Source: Rhizobium hidalgonense
GTDB taxonomy: Bacteria; Pseudomonadota; Alphaproteobacteria; Rhizobiales; Rhizobiaceae
Assembly (NCBI RefSeq): GCF_002914525.1
Contig: NZ_LODW01000055.1
Coordinates: 1-64,000 of the forward strand
Length of the DNA: 64,000 bases
Direction of reading: 5' to 3'
The stretch's first letter is position 1. Each line of letters begins with the position of its first letter. The notes beneath the pieces were generated by a model. The model saw only the letters and a program-made list of their open reading frames with translations. It ran no database searches and had not been told where the DNA came from. Positions 34,655 to 44,738 of this stretch are shown here, in pieces. Position numbers and translations under genes: made by a program.

Positions 34655-35599
34655 ATGGCGCAGCACGCCCTGGCGCGCGAGCGGCTTTTTGCGCTCCGCG
34701 AAACCATCGCCAGACTCGAAGGGAAGCCCGCGCCGGCGCTTGCGGCAGCGGAGCGGGGAGCCCTAGCGGAAGGGGGAAAGACACCCCGGAGAGCCAGTCT
34801 GCCGCCGCTGGCGTTCGGGGTAGAATATCTTGATGAGGCGCTGGAAGGCGGCCTGCCGCTCGATGCGATCACCGAATTCCGCTCGGCTCTGTCGCGTGAT
34901 GCGGGTGCGGCAAGCGGGCTGGCGATGGCTGTCGCCGCGCGGCTGCAGAAGCAGGAATCCGATGCCGGCAGGCTGCTGCCGTTGCTCTGGGTCGGTGATG
35001 CTGTCGGCACGCTGGAGGCCGGTCGGCCCTATGCTCCAGGGCTTCAGGATTTCGGGCTGAACGCGGAGCGGTTTCTCCATGCGGCGCCGCGCAAGCTGGA
35101 CGAGGCGCTCTGGCTGGTGGAGACCGCGGTGGAAAGCGCTGCTTTTTCGGCCGTCATCTTCGAAGTGCGCGGCAATCCCACCCATTTCGGCCTGACCGAA
35201 AGCCGCAGGCTCAGTCTGCGGGCGCGTGCTGCCCGCCGTCCGCTCTTTATCGTCCGCCAGGCCGGGGCGGAGGAGGCTAGCAGTGCGGCTTTCCGCCTGC
35301 ATGTCGAACCAGCTCCATCGGCTCTGCGGCCGTTGCCTGGGGAATCGAAGCTTTCCGGCAGCATCGGCAATCCGATTTTCCGTCTCACGCTGGAGAAGGG
35401 CCGCAATCCGGCCCCGCTCTGCTTTTTTCTGGAGTGGAACCCCCATGAACGCGAATTTCTCCCTGTCGCCGAGCCAAACCTCGTTCGTCCTCCCGGCGAG
35501 CAGTCAGCGCATTCTGGCGCTCAGCTTTCCGCATCTGCCAACGGACCGCATCGCCCGCAGGCGATGGGGGCACTCCTGGCGTTCGAAAGGGCGTCCTGA
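34655..35599 (+). CDS. imuA: ImuA, RecA-like SOS mutagenesis accessory protein
   Basis: A 314-residue SulA/RecA-like protein. N-terminal segment LRETIARLEGK, then PPLAFGVEYLDEALEGGLPLDAITEF (Walker-A-less RecA-fold start), WLVETAVESAAFSAVIFEVRG. ImuA is required with ImuB and DnaE2 for damage-induced mutagenesis. ATG 34655 with GGAGAA five bases upstream is preferred to TTG 34643. Its 3' end overlaps imuB by 155 bp. Confidence 0.88.
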   Translation: MAQHALARERLFALRETIARLEGKPAPALAAAERGALAEGGKTPRRASLPPLAFGVEYLDEALEGGLPLDAITEFRSALSRDAGAASGLAMAVAARLQKQESDAGRLLPLLWVGDAVGTLEAGRPYAPGLQDFGLNAERFLHAAPRKLDEALWLVETAVESAAFSAVIFEVRGNPTHFGLTESRRLSLRARAARRPLFIVRQAGAEEASSAAFRLHVEPAPSALRPLPGESKLSGSIGNPIFRLTLEKGRNPAPLCFFLEWNPHEREFLPVAEPNLVRPPGEQSAHSGAQLSASANGPHRPQAMGALLAFERAS

Positions 35600-37055
35600 G
35601 ACCCCCCCTATCGTCTGTTCCGGCAAGCTCAACAATGCCATGCGGCTGACGGCCCTGGACGAATTGGCCGAGAGGCTGGGCCTGAAGAAGGAACAGGGCG
35701 TTGCCGAAGCGCGGGCCATGTACCCAACGCTCGAGGTCGCGGAAGAGGATCCGGCCGCCGACCGCCGGCTGCTGGAGGCCATTGCCGACTGGTGCGACCG
35801 TTATACGCCGCTGGTGGCCTTCGACGGCAAGGACGGCCTGTTTCTCGACATTAGCGGCTGCGCCCATCTCTTCGGCGGGGAAAAGGCGCTTCTCAAGGAT
35901 GTGCTGTCGCGGCTTTTTTATATGGGGATTGATGCGCGCGGCGCCATCTCATCGTCGCCGGGCCTTTCCTGGGCCGCGTCGCGCTTCGGGCAAGGCGGGG
36001 TGATCGAAGACGAGGAGACGGAGCAGGTGCTGATGTCCCTGCCGGTTGCCGCCTTGCGGCTGGAAGCACAAACCGTCGATGCGCTGAAGAAGCTCGGCCT
36101 GAAATATGTCGGCGACGTCATCGATGCCCCGCGCGCGCCGCTGACCCGGCGGTTCGGCCCGGGACTGCTTCTGCGCCTCGACCAGGCGCTGGGACGCGAA
36201 GAGGAGCCGGTCTCGCCGCGGCGTCCGGTCGCCAGCCTCTCGGCCGAAAGCCGCCTGATCGAGCCCATCGGCACGGAAGAACAGATCCTTGCCGTCACCC
36301 GGCAGGTCGCCCTGTCGCTGCAGCCGTCGCTGGAAACACGGGGGATCGGTGGACGGGTGTTCGAACTGGTGCTGTTCCGCGTCGACGGCAGGGTCTTTCA
36401 TATCTCCGTCGGCGCTTCGCAGCCGCTTCGCGAACCAAAGTTCATTGCCGGGCTTTTTTCCGAGCGATTGCAGGCGGTTTATGACGATCTCGACGCCGGC
36501 TATGGTTTCGAAATCCTGCGGTTGAATGTGCTGCGACATGATCCCTTCAACGCGGCCCAGGCGGATTTCGAGGGCGACCGCCAGGGAGAGATTTCGCTTT
36601 CGGCCTTCGTCGATCGGGTCTCGGCCCGGCTGGGTGCGGATTGCCTGCAAAGCTTCCAGCTGCGCGAGAGCCATGTGCCGGAACGCGCCGTCATAACCGT
36701 TCCGGTGATGGATCACCTTCCCAGGCGGAAGGCGGCGCAGGATATCCAGCCTCCTTTCCGCCAAGAGCGCCCGCTGCGGCTCTTTGCGACGCCGGAGCCG
36801 GTCGAGATCATGCTTGCCGAAGTGCCCGATGGTCCGCCGCAGATTTTCCGCTGGCGGCGCATGCAGCATCAGGTGGCAAGGAGTGAAGGGCCGGAACGGA
36901 TTGTCATGGAATGGTGGATCGATGGGGATGACGCCGAGGCGCGCGATTATTTCCGCATCGAGGACGAGACCGGACATCGCTTCTGGATCTATCGTCGCGG
37001 TTTTTATGGTGGGGAATTCGACCCTCGCTGGTTCATGCACGGGGTATTTGCATGA
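35445..37055 (+). CDS. imuB: ImuB, Y-family polymerase-like protein
   Basis: A 536-residue protein with PolY-like N-terminal part ([31 protein letters not shown]), HhH-like DNA-binding region ([20 protein letters not shown]) and a C-terminal tail after about 340 that recruits partners in this family. ImuB is believed catalytically inactive and acts as a sliding-clamp adaptor. ATG 35445 is the likely start because the family begins close to [11 protein letters not shown]; the upstream open frame is imuA read in another frame. Stop overlaps dnaE2 by 4 bp. Confidence 0.9.
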   Translation: MNANFSLSPSQTSFVLPASSQRILALSFPHLPTDRIARRRWGHSWRSKGRPETPPIVCSGKLNNAMRLTALDELAERLGLKKEQGVAEARAMYPTLEVAEEDPAADRRLLEAIADWCDRYTPLVAFDGKDGLFLDISGCAHLFGGEKALLKDVLSRLFYMGIDARGAISSSPGLSWAASRFGQGGVIEDEETEQVLMSLPVAALRLEAQTVDALKKLGLKYVGDVIDAPRAPLTRRFGPGLLLRLDQALGREEEPVSPRRPVASLSAESRLIEPIGTEEQILAVTRQVALSLQPSLETRGIGGRVFELVLFRVDGRVFHISVGASQPLREPKFIAGLFSERLQAVYDDLDAGYGFEILRLNVLRHDPFNAAQADFEGDRQGEISLSAFVDRVSARLGADCLQSFQLRESHVPERAVITVPVMDHLPRRKAAQDIQPPFRQERPLRLFATPEPVEIMLAEVPDGPPQIFRWRRMQHQVARSEGPERIVMEWWIDGDDAEARDYFRIEDETGHRFWIYRRGFYGGEFDPRWFMHGVFA

Positions 37056-40000
37056 AGAGCGAACCCGCATTTTTCGAGATCGGCGTGAGAACGAATTTTT
37101 CGTTTCTCGAAGGCGCCTCCAGTCCGGAAGAGATGGTGGTGCAGGCCGCGCATCTCAGGCTCGGCGGTCTCGGCATTGCGGATCGGAATTCCGTTGCCGG
37201 CGTGGTCAGGGCGCATGCCCAGGCGCTGCAGCTCGAGGAGAGATACAAGAACAGAGACGCGATCTTGGCCCAGGCGGAGAAGGACGGGAAAAGAGAAAAG
37301 ATTGTCGATCCCATCCGGATTCAGCCGGGCGCCCGTCTGGTCTTTTGCGATGATACGCCTGACATGCTCGCCTACCCACGCAATCGGCGGGGCTGGGCAA
37401 ATCTTTGCCGCCTGCTCAGCGCCGGCAATCTGAAGGAAGAAGCGGTCAAGGGAACATGCATCCTGACGGAAGCGGAGCTGATGGAATGGGGGGACGAGAT
37501 GATGCTTGCCCTCGTTCCCCATCGCACTCTGATCGAAAGCCAGGCCGGGCAGTCGGCTCTGGAAGATTACCTCGGTAGGTTTCGCAGGCGGTTCCGCAAG
37601 GATTTTTTTATGGCGCTGGCGCCAGCCTATGACGGCCGCGACAGGCAGGTATTTGCGGTGCTTGCCATGCTTGCGGCACGCAATCGCGTGCCGCTGACTG
37701 CGACCAACCAGCCGCTTTACCATCATCCCGAGCGCCGGCCGCTTTCGGATGTGGTGATCGCGATCCGGGAGCATGTGGAGATAGCGCAAGCCGGATTCCT
37801 GCTGGCGCCGAATGCCGAACGTTATCTCAAGGATTCACGTGAAATGGCCCGGATCTTCCGAGACTATCCCGGTGCGATCCAAAATAGCCGGGCCTTCTTC
37901 GGCAAGCTCAGCTTTTCGCTGACGGAGCTGGAGCATAATTATCCGCCTGAGAACGATCCCGGCGAAACGCCGCAGCAGACGTTGGAAAGGCTGACGAGAA
38001 CGGGAGCGGCAAAGCGCTATCCCGAGGGTATTCCGGCCAAGGTGGCAAAGCAGATCGATTATGAGCTGAAACTCATCGGCGAGAAGAAGTATGCCTCCTA
38101 CTTCCTGACGGTTCACAGGATCATCCAGCACGCCCGTTATGAGCTCAAGGTCTTGTGCCAGGGGCGCGGATCGGCAGCAAATTCGGTTATCTGCTATTGC
38201 CTCGAAATAACGGAAGTCGATCCGCAAAAGAGCACGCTGCTCTTCGACCGCTTCATTTCGATGGATCGCGACGAGCCGCCTGACATTGATGTCGATTTCG
38301 AACATGACCGGCGTGAAGAGGTCATCCAGTACATTTATAAAACCTACACAAGGGAACATGCCGGGCTGACGGCGGGTGTGACCACCTACCGGACCCGTTC
38401 GGCCGGCCGCGAAGTCGCCAAGGCCTTCGGGCTGTCGGAAGATGTCCAGTCGGCGATCAGCAGCCTTGTCTGGGGCTGGTCGGAGGACAATCTCTCGGAA
38501 CGGGATGCCAAGGCGGCCGGCCTCGATATCAAGGATCCGGTCACCAGGAACGTGCTGAAATATGCCTCCGAGCTTCTCGGCTTTCCCCGCCACCTCACCC
38601 AGCATGTCGGCGGCTTCGTCATCACGCGGGACCGACTCGATGAGGTGGTGCCGATCATGAAGACGGCGATGCCGGATCGTTACATGATCGAATGGGACAA
38701 GGACGATCTCGACAACGTCAAGATCCTCAAGGTGGATGTGCTGGCGCTCGGCATGCTGACCTGCCTGCGGAAGGGTTTCTCGCTGCTTGAACTGCATTAC
38801 GGGGTGAAGAAGACGCTCGCCGATCTCGGCAACAGGGAGCATGGGGAGGAAGGCAAGCCGGTTTACGAGATGATGGGCCGGGCCGATACGCTCGGCGTCT
38901 TCCAGATCGAGAGCCGGGCGCAGATGAGCATGCTGCCGCGCCTCAAGCCGAAGCTGTTCTACGACCTCGTCATCGAGGTGGCGATCGTCCGGCCGGGACC
39001 GATCCAGGGCGATATGGTGCATCCCTATCTCAAGCGCCGGGAGCAGCGCGCCAAGAATATCCCGATCGAATATCCGAGCAAGGAGCTGGAAGCGGTTCTG
39101 GAAAGAACCCTCGGCGTCCCGCTGTTTCAGGAACAGGCGATGCAGATCGCCATCACTGCTGCGGGCTTCAAACCGGCGGAAGCCGACAAGCTTCGCAGAG
39201 CCATGGCGACATTCAAGAGAACCGGCACGATCGGCAATTTCGAGACGCGTTTCATAGAGGGAATGGTTTCAAAGGGTTATGCTCCGGAATTTGCGCAGCA
39301 ATGTTTCAACCAGATCAAAGGTTTCGGTGAATATGGTTTCCCTGAAAGCCATGCCGCCTCCTTTGCGCTGCTCGTCTATGCCTCCTCATGGCTCAAAGCC
39401 TATTATCCCGACGTCTTCTGCGCGGCGATGCTGAATTCCCAACCGATGGGGTTTTATGCGCCGGCCCAACTGGTGCGGGATGCACGCGAGCACGGGGTCA
39501 AAATCCTGCCGGTCGACATCAACCAATCCGATTGGGATTGCAGTCTGGAAGAGGCCGCTTTCGATCCGAATGCCGTCGATTTCCGTCACCGTGAGATGCG
39601 CGGGATCATCAAGGCCCGGCACGCGGTGCGGCTCGGCTTTCGGCAGATCAAGGGCCTCTCGACAGACGAGATGGAACGGCTCGTCAGCAACCGCGGCGAA
39701 GGCTACAGCTCGGTGCGCGATCTCTGGCTGCGGTCCGGCCTGCAGAAATCCGTCATCGAGCGACTGGCGGATGCGGATGCGTTCCAATCGCTCAGATTAT
39801 CACGGCGCGATGCGCTCTGGGCGGTGCGGGCGCTGGATGTGAAGAGCGCGGCCGAGGAGCTGCCGCTTTTCGAGCAGGCCCGTTATGTCGATCTCCAGGC
39901 CGAGCCGGCAACCAAGCTGCCGGAAATGCTGCCGGGAGAGCAGGTCATCGAGGACTATCGGTATCTCTCGCTGTCGCTGAAGGCCCATCCCGTCTCGTTC

Positions 40001-40516
40001 CTGCGCGAGGAGCTTCAAGGGATGGGTATCACGCGCAATGTCGATCTGTTGAAGGTCGCGAACGGGAAGAGGGTGACGATTGCCGGCCTCGTGCTGGTGC
40101 GCCAGCGGCCGGGTTCGGCCAAAGGGGTGATCTTCATGACGCTGGAGGACGAGACCGGCGTTGCCAATGCGATCGTCTGGAACAAGATATTCGACACATA
40201 CCGTTCGGTTGTGATGGGCGCCCGGCTGGTGAAAATCCGCGGCCGGCTGCAAAGCCAGCACGGGGTGATCCATACCGTCGTCGAGCATATCGAGGACATG
40301 ACGCCGGCGCTCGGGATCCTGCAACGCGAGGCCCGGCGCTTCGGGGTCTGCGAGCGGGCAGACGAAGTGCTGAGACCCGGTGGTGATCCGAGGCAGATAA
40401 AACTTGCGCAGGCGCAGGAGAGGGCGGAGCTGCCAAAACGGATGATTGCGACAGGCAGCAATTCCGGCGCGGCGGAGACGGCTGAGGTGATGCCGCGCGG
40501 ACGCAACTTCCATTAA
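37052..40516 (+). CDS. dnaE2: Error-prone DNA polymerase III alpha (DnaE2 / ImuC)
   Basis: A 1154-residue polymerase. PHP domain at the N-terminus ([21 protein letters not shown]), palm/catalytic part with [30 protein letters not shown] (catalytic Asp residues) and [20 protein letters not shown], and an OB-fold near the C-terminus ([15 protein letters not shown]). Length fits DnaE2, shorter than DnaE1 and without a tau-binding tail. Catalyses translesion synthesis within the SOS cassette. Third gene after a 4-bp overlap with imuB. Confidence 0.96.
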   Translation: MKSEPAFFEIGVRTNFSFLEGASSPEEMVVQAAHLRLGGLGIADRNSVAGVVRAHAQALQLEERYKNRDAILAQAEKDGKREKIVDPIRIQPGARLVFCDDTPDMLAYPRNRRGWANLCRLLSAGNLKEEAVKGTCILTEAELMEWGDEMMLALVPHRTLIESQAGQSALEDYLGRFRRRFRKDFFMALAPAYDGRDRQVFAVLAMLAARNRVPLTATNQPLYHHPERRPLSDVVIAIREHVEIAQAGFLLAPNAERYLKDSREMARIFRDYPGAIQNSRAFFGKLSFSLTELEHNYPPENDPGETPQQTLERLTRTGAAKRYPEGIPAKVAKQIDYELKLIGEKKYASYFLTVHRIIQHARYELKVLCQGRGSAANSVICYCLEITEVDPQKSTLLFDRFISMDRDEPPDIDVDFEHDRREEVIQYIYKTYTREHAGLTAGVTTYRTRSAGREVAKAFGLSEDVQSAISSLVWGWSEDNLSERDAKAAGLDIKDPVTRNVLKYASELLGFPRHLTQHVGGFVITRDRLDEVVPIMKTAMPDRYMIEWDKDDLDNVKILKVDVLALGMLTCLRKGFSLLELHYGVKKTLADLGNREHGEEGKPVYEMMGRADTLGVFQIESRAQMSMLPRLKPKLFYDLVIEVAIVRPGPIQGDMVHPYLKRREQRAKNIPIEYPSKELEAVLERTLGVPLFQEQAMQIAITAAGFKPAEADKLRRAMATFKRTGTIGNFETRFIEGMVSKGYAPEFAQQCFNQIKGFGEYGFPESHAASFALLVYASSWLKAYYPDVFCAAMLNSQPMGFYAPAQLVRDAREHGVKILPVDINQSDWDCSLEEAAFDPNAVDFRHREMRGIIKARHAVRLGFRQIKGLSTDEMERLVSNRGEGYSSVRDLWLRSGLQKSVIERLADADAFQSLRLSRRDALWAVRALDVKSAAEELPLFEQARYVDLQAEPATKLPEMLPGEQVIEDYRYLSLSLKAHPVSFLREELQGMGITRNVDLLKVANGKRVTIAGLVLVRQRPGSAKGVIFMTLEDETGVANAIVWNKIFDTYRSVVMGARLVKIRGRLQSQHGVIHTVVEHIEDMTPALGILQREARRFGVCERADEVLRPGGDPRQIKLAQAQERAELPKRMIATGSNSGAAETAEVMPRGRNFH

Positions 40517-40725
40517 AATGCGTCGCACCGATCGGGATCCGGCGGCGCGCCTTCATTTGCCTTATGGCGTCATCACCCTGGAAGCACTGCATAATCTCGG
40601 AGGATAGGCATTGGATTGTCATTCGGACATCGCGTCCGATGATACGGGGCTCGAATTTTTTCTTGACAGCCACCATCTTCTTTAGCAGAAAACACGATAG
40701 TCAGTGTCATGTTTGGAATGAAGAC

Positions 40726-41037
40726 GTGCTTGTCTGCAGCTGCAATTATATAACCGACAAGGAAATCCGGGAGGTTATCACCAACCTTCTCGATGAGGAC
40801 TGTTGGCAGCTTATCGTGCCGGCGAAGGTCTACCACGCCATGGAAAAGCGCGGCCGTTGCTGTGGCTGTTTCCCCAACGTCGTCGACATCATTATCCAGA
40901 CGACCGAGGAATATCACGCCCGTCGCCACTCGACGGAGACGGAAATATTTGATTTCATGTCCCGCTTGAAACAATTCCATGAGGAAAACAGGAGAGCGGA
41001 CATTGAAAGGCGACAAAAAAGTCATCGAGCGGCTTAA
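40726..41037 (+). CDS. bfd: Bacterioferritin-associated [2Fe-2S] ferredoxin
   Basis: A 103-residue protein with the BFD iron-sulfur cysteines CSC (4, 6) and CGC with Cys45 and Cys48 (C-x-x-C). Bfd reduces the bacterioferritin core to release iron. E. coli Bfd has about 64 residues, so this one has an extra charged C-terminal tail. GTG 40726, with GGAATGAAGAC before it, is the likely start since LVCSCN is the family N-terminus. A TTGACA hexamer at 40663-40668 could be the -35 element. Confidence 0.86.
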   Translation: MLVCSCNYITDKEIREVITNLLDEDCWQLIVPAKVYHAMEKRGRCCGCFPNVVDIIIQTTEEYHARRHSTETEIFDFMSRLKQFHEENRRADIERRQKSHRAA

Positions 41038-41488
41038 CGAGGCGCTGTTCCTCGAGCTCGGGGCGGTCAATCAATATTGGGTTCATTATCGGCTTCTTGA
41101 AGACTGGGGCTACACCAAGCTCGCCAAGAAGGAGCGCGCCGAATCGATCGAAGAGATGCACCATGCCGACCGGCTGGTTGCGCGCATCATTTTCCTTGAA
41201 GGCCATCCCAATCTGCAGACCCTTGCACCTCTGCGCATCGGCCAGAACGTCAAGGAAGTGCTGGAAGCCGATCTTGCCGGCGAATACGATGCCCGTGCTG
41301 CCTACAAGAAGTCGCGCGATATTTGTCACGAAGCCGGCGATTACGTTTCCATGAAGCTTTTCGAAGAGCTGCTGATGGATGAGGAAGGCCATATCAACTT
41401 CCTCGAAACGCAGCTCGAGCTGCTTGGCAAAATCGGCGAAAGCAAATACGGCCAGCTCAACGCCGATTCCGCCAACGAAGCCGAATAA
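41003..41488 (+). CDS. bfr: Bacterioferritin
   Basis: A 161-residue ferritin-like protein that stores iron in a 24-mer with haem. Ferroxidase ligands Glu18, Glu51 and His54 and the haem ligand Met52 are in place with the normal numbering when translation starts at TTG 41003 ([15 protein letters not shown]). GGAGAGC lies eight bases before it, which supports the TTG start. The start overlaps bfd by 35 bp, so the pair is translationally coupled. Confidence 0.93.
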   Translation: MKGDKKVIERLNEALFLELGAVNQYWVHYRLLEDWGYTKLAKKERAESIEEMHHADRLVARIIFLEGHPNLQTLAPLRIGQNVKEVLEADLAGEYDARAAYKKSRDICHEAGDYVSMKLFEELLMDEEGHINFLETQLELLGKIGESKYGQLNADSANEAE

Positions 41489-41502
41489 TATTCGAACGAG
41501 AA

Positions 41503-41525
41503 ACCGGCCGTCCTGAGCGGCCGGT
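41503..41525. terminator. Hairpin between convergent bfr and rppH
   Basis: ACCGGCCG (41503-41510) pairs perfectly with CGGCCGGT (41518-41525), loop 7 nt. On the minus strand it is followed by TTTCTCG; on plus only TAGTCC. A modest terminator. Confidence 0.5.
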
Positions 41526-41573
41526 AGTCCCGCCGCTTGCTGCCGAGCGCAAGCGAGGCATTATCCCGGGATT

Positions 41574-42107
41574 TCAGTCTTCCGATTGCAGTGCTGCCAG
41601 ATGCTCGAATTCGGCAACCACCTGGTCGTAGACGGCGCGCTTGAAGGGAACGATCAGGCCCGGCAGTTCCTGCATCGGCTTCCATTCCCAGGCATCGAAT
41701 TCCGGCTCGTGGCCGCCGGGCGGCGGGTTGATGGCGATCTCGCTGTCGTCGCCCTCGAAGCGGAAGGCGAACCAGCGCTGCGTCTGGCCGCGGAATTTTC
41801 CTCTCAGCCCGATGCCGATCAGCGCCGGCGGCAGATCATAATTGATCCAGTCTCTCGCTTCGGCAAGCAGGGTCACCGTCTTGATGCCGGTCTCCTCGTA
41901 GAGTTCGCGGTAAGCGGCATCCAACGGATCCTCGCCCTTATCGATGCCGCCCTGCGGCATCTGCCACTGGTGCGGCGAGCCGTCATATTCCGAATTGCCG
42001 TCGGGGATGCGCCGCCCGGCCCAGACCAGGCCATCGCGGTTCAGGATCATCACCCCGACGCAGGGGCGGTAGGGCAGATCCTCGGCTTTTACGGTCGCCT
42101 GGCTCAT
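41574..42107 (-). CDS. rppH: RNA pyrophosphohydrolase
   Basis: A 177-residue Nudix hydrolase that removes pyrophosphate from mRNA 5' ends, starting mRNA decay. The Nudix box [22 protein letters not shown] is seen near 52-73 (G5xE7REUxEExGU). N-terminal [20 protein letters not shown] is typical. Length is normal for alphaproteobacterial RppH. Last gene of the minus-strand envelope/RNA block. Confidence 0.94.
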   Translation of the reverse strand: MSQATVKAEDLPYRPCVGVMILNRDGLVWAGRRIPDGNSEYDGSPHQWQMPQGGIDKGEDPLDAAYRELYEETGIKTVTLLAEARDWINYDLPPALIGIGLRGKFRGQTQRWFAFRFEGDDSEIAINPPPGGHEPEFDAWEWKPMQELPGLIVPFKRAVYDQVVAEFEHLAALQSED

Positions 42108-42144
42108 CGTCTTCTCCGTTCAGCACTCTTTTCCCGAATTGCTC

Positions 42145-43338
42145 TCAAGGGTTCCGGGGGTCGTTGGAAAGGGCGGCGACGCCGACGATCTCGATGCCGC
42201 GCATCGCCGCCTCCTCGCTCCATTTGGCGATGGCGTCGACACTTTCATCGAAAGCCGAGGCGACGCCGATCGCCTGGCCGTTCTTGCGGGCGATGCGCTC
42301 GAGCTCATCAAGCTTCTTCAGGACGGCGTTGATATCGAGCTGGCCGTCGAGCTGCAGGTCGGCGAAGGCGTAGGGCATTTCGGTTCCCTTGGCGACAACA
42401 GCCGTCTTCGACTGCGCCGACGTGCCGTCGTCGAGGAAGAGCAGGCCGCGCTTGCCGATATCGCGCATGACAGGCTCCATCGCGTTGGAGTCCGAGAGGA
42501 AACGGCCGCCGAGATAATTCATGATGCCGGTATAATTGGTGATTTCGCCCATCGCCTTGTGAAGGTTCTCGATATTGCGGGCGACCGGCTTGGTGGTCAG
42601 CAACGTCTCAGGGCCGGGATCATTTGCCGGGTAATCAAATGGCTCGAGCGGCACCTGCAGCAGAATCTCGTGGCCGCCGCGGCGGGCCTCCTGCATCCAG
42701 CGCTGCAGGCTGTTGCCGCTTGCGGCAAAGGCGAGGGTAATTTCCTCCGGCAATTCAGCGATGGCGCGCTGCGTTCCGGTCTGGCTGAGCCCGAGGCCGC
42801 TGACGACGATGGCGATGCGCACGCCGCGCGCGCCGGACGAGGGGCGGGCATATTGATCCATTGGCCGCCGGCCATCCGGACCGACGATCGGCAGCCTGCC
42901 GAAAGGCGTATCTTCGAGCAGCGTTTCATTCGGCTGTGCCGCCATGCGCGGATCCTGGCCGACCTGCATGGCATCGACCAGGACCGGTCCGCTGCCGTCG
43001 CGTGGGCGCGGACTGAATTTGGTGACGACCGAGCCATCGCCGGTGACCATCTGTTCGACATTGGCGCCCGAGCGCGGTTCGGCGCGTGGCATGCCGTCCG
43101 GCGCCCGATTGGCAGTTGTCGTCGATGGCTGAGTTGTATCGGAGGGCTTTGCGGCCTGCTCGGCCGCCGGCGGTTTGGTGCGTTCGAGCCCATCGCCGCG
43201 AAACGCCGTATAGAGCGAAAAGCCGCCTATCGCGAAAAGACAAAGACTGGCGGCGATGCGGCCAAGGCGCAAAAAACCTGGACGCTTGCGGCCGGTTTTG
43301 CGGTTGCGGCCCAGAGGCGTATGCAGGTCCGTTCCCAA
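42145..43338 (-). CDS. Divergent polysaccharide deacetylase family protein
   Basis: A 397-residue protein. An N-terminal membrane anchor (about 27-45, IAASLCLFAIGGFSLYTAF), a proline/serine-rich linker to about 165, then the COG2861 divergent polysaccharide deacetylase domain (VRIAIVVSGLGLSQTGTQRAI, LQVPLEPFDYPANDPGP, LLFLDDGTSAQS). Thought to act at peptidoglycan, as it is usually encoded with envC and ctpA, as it is here. The active site is not clearly that of NodB-type enzymes. Confidence 0.87.
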   Translation of the reverse strand: MGTDLHTPLGRNRKTGRKRPGFLRLGRIAASLCLFAIGGFSLYTAFRGDGLERTKPPAAEQAAKPSDTTQPSTTTANRAPDGMPRAEPRSGANVEQMVTGDGSVVTKFSPRPRDGSGPVLVDAMQVGQDPRMAAQPNETLLEDTPFGRLPIVGPDGRRPMDQYARPSSGARGVRIAIVVSGLGLSQTGTQRAIAELPEEITLAFAASGNSLQRWMQEARRGGHEILLQVPLEPFDYPANDPGPETLLTTKPVARNIENLHKAMGEITNYTGIMNYLGGRFLSDSNAMEPVMRDIGKRGLLFLDDGTSAQSKTAVVAKGTEMPYAFADLQLDGQLDINAVLKKLDELERIARKNGQAIGVASAFDESVDAIAKWSEEAAMRGIEIVGVAALSNDPRNP

Positions 43339-43378
43339 TTTTTCGCCCGCTCCAAAACCGGGAAACCGCAGAAAGGGT

Positions 43379-43405
43379 CAAGGCCGGGCGATATGCCCGG
43401 CCTTG
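43379..43405. other. Perfect hairpin between ctpA and deacetylase genes
   Basis: CAAGGCCGGGC (43379-43389) with GCCCGGCCTTG (43395-43405), loop 5 nt. No T run follows on either strand, so mRNA processing or attenuation is more likely than termination; it may adjust the ctpA/deacetylase ratio. Confidence 0.6.
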
Positions 43406-43415
43406 AGATGATGCA

Positions 43416-44738
43416 TTACTTGGCGACGACGGCCTTATCCGGGTTCGGCGGGAAGGCCGGATCGGTCTTCTTGCCGCGCAGCAGATCGAGCGCGTAGTTG
43501 AGCTGAACGTCGTCCTTCGGGTCCGGCGGCACATAGGCAACGGAGCCGGAACCTTCGTCGGTCTCGCTCTGGCCCTTGATATGGCCGCGCAGGCTGGATT
43601 CGCCTTCGGTCACCATCTTGCCCTGCAGTTCCTCCGGCAGCGGCTCCTCGACCTTGATGTCGGGGGTGATGCCGGTGCCCTGGATCGAGCGACCGGACGG
43701 CGTGTAGTAGAGCGCCGTGGTCAGGCGCAGCGCGCCGTTTTCGCCGAGCGGGATGATCGTCTGGACCGAACCCTTGCCGAAGGAGCGCGTGCCGAGAACG
43801 GTGGCGCGGCGCAGATCCTGAAGAGCGCCGGCGACGATTTCCGATGCGGAAGCCGAACCGCCATTGATCAGCACGATAACCGGCTTGCCATCCGTCAGGT
43901 CGCCCGGGCCGGCATTGAAGCGGCGGGTTTCATCGGGATTGCGGCCGCGGGTCGAAACCACTTCGCCGCGCTGCAGCAGCGCATCGGAGACGTTAATCGC
44001 CTGGTCGAGCAGACCGCCGGGGTTGAGGCGCAGGTCGAGGACATAACCCTTCAGCTTGTCGGCCGGAACGGTGTCCTTGATCTTCTTGATCGCCTTTTCC
44101 ATGTCGGGATAGGTCTTCTCGGTGAAGGAAATGATGCGGAGATAACCGACATCGTCCTCGACACGCGACTTGACGGCCTGGACGGCGACGACGTCGCGGA
44201 CGATCGTCAGCTCGATCGGCTTGTCGGCACCCTTGCGGATCAGCGTCAGCTTGATCGGCGTGTTGACGGCGCCGCGCATCTTCTCGACGGCGTCTTCCAG
44301 CTTCAGGCCACGCACGGACTGGCCGTCGATCTCGGAGATATAGTCGCCGGCAAGAACGCCGGCCTTGGCGGCGGGCGTATCGTCGATCGGGGTGATGACC
44401 TTGACGAGCTCGTCTTCCATCGTGACTTCGATGCCGAGACCGCCGAACTCACCCTTGGTCTGGGTGCGCATGTCTTCGGCGTCTTTCGCATTCATGTAGC
44501 TCGAATGCGGGTCGAGCGAGGAGAGCATGCCGTTGATGGCGTTCTCGATCAGCTTGTCTTCGGCAGGCGGCGTCACATACTGGGCGCGCACACGCTCGAA
44601 GACATCGCCGAACACCGAGAGTTCCTTGTATGTCGAGGATCCGGCCGCTTCCGCCGGCACACCCGCCGAGTAAATGACGCTCATGGCGGTCGCACCCATC
44701 AATGCGCCGACCAGAACAAGAGAAGCCCTACGAATCAT
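43416..44738 (-). CDS. ctpA: Carboxyl-terminal processing protease, S41 family
   Basis: A 440-residue periplasmic protease. N-terminal hydrophobic segment (ASLVLVGALMGATAMSVIY), PDZ domain (LVKVITPIDDTPAAKAGVLAGDYI) at about 105-180, and the S41 catalytic pair: Ser in NGGSASASEIVAGALQ and Lys in GTRSFGKGSVQ. Cleaves C-terminal tails; in rhizobia and relatives it acts on envelope hydrolases. ATG 44738 with GGAAAGG upstream is chosen over a longer frame. It overlaps envC by 11 bp. Confidence 0.95.
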   Translation of the reverse strand: MIRRASLVLVGALMGATAMSVIYSAGVPAEAAGSSTYKELSVFGDVFERVRAQYVTPPAEDKLIENAINGMLSSLDPHSSYMNAKDAEDMRTQTKGEFGGLGIEVTMEDELVKVITPIDDTPAAKAGVLAGDYISEIDGQSVRGLKLEDAVEKMRGAVNTPIKLTLIRKGADKPIELTIVRDVVAVQAVKSRVEDDVGYLRIISFTEKTYPDMEKAIKKIKDTVPADKLKGYVLDLRLNPGGLLDQAINVSDALLQRGEVVSTRGRNPDETRRFNAGPGDLTDGKPVIVLINGGSASASEIVAGALQDLRRATVLGTRSFGKGSVQTIIPLGENGALRLTTALYYTPSGRSIQGTGITPDIKVEEPLPEELQGKMVTEGESSLRGHIKGQSETDEGSGSVAYVPPDPKDDVQLNYALDLLRGKKTDPAFPPNPDKAVVAK

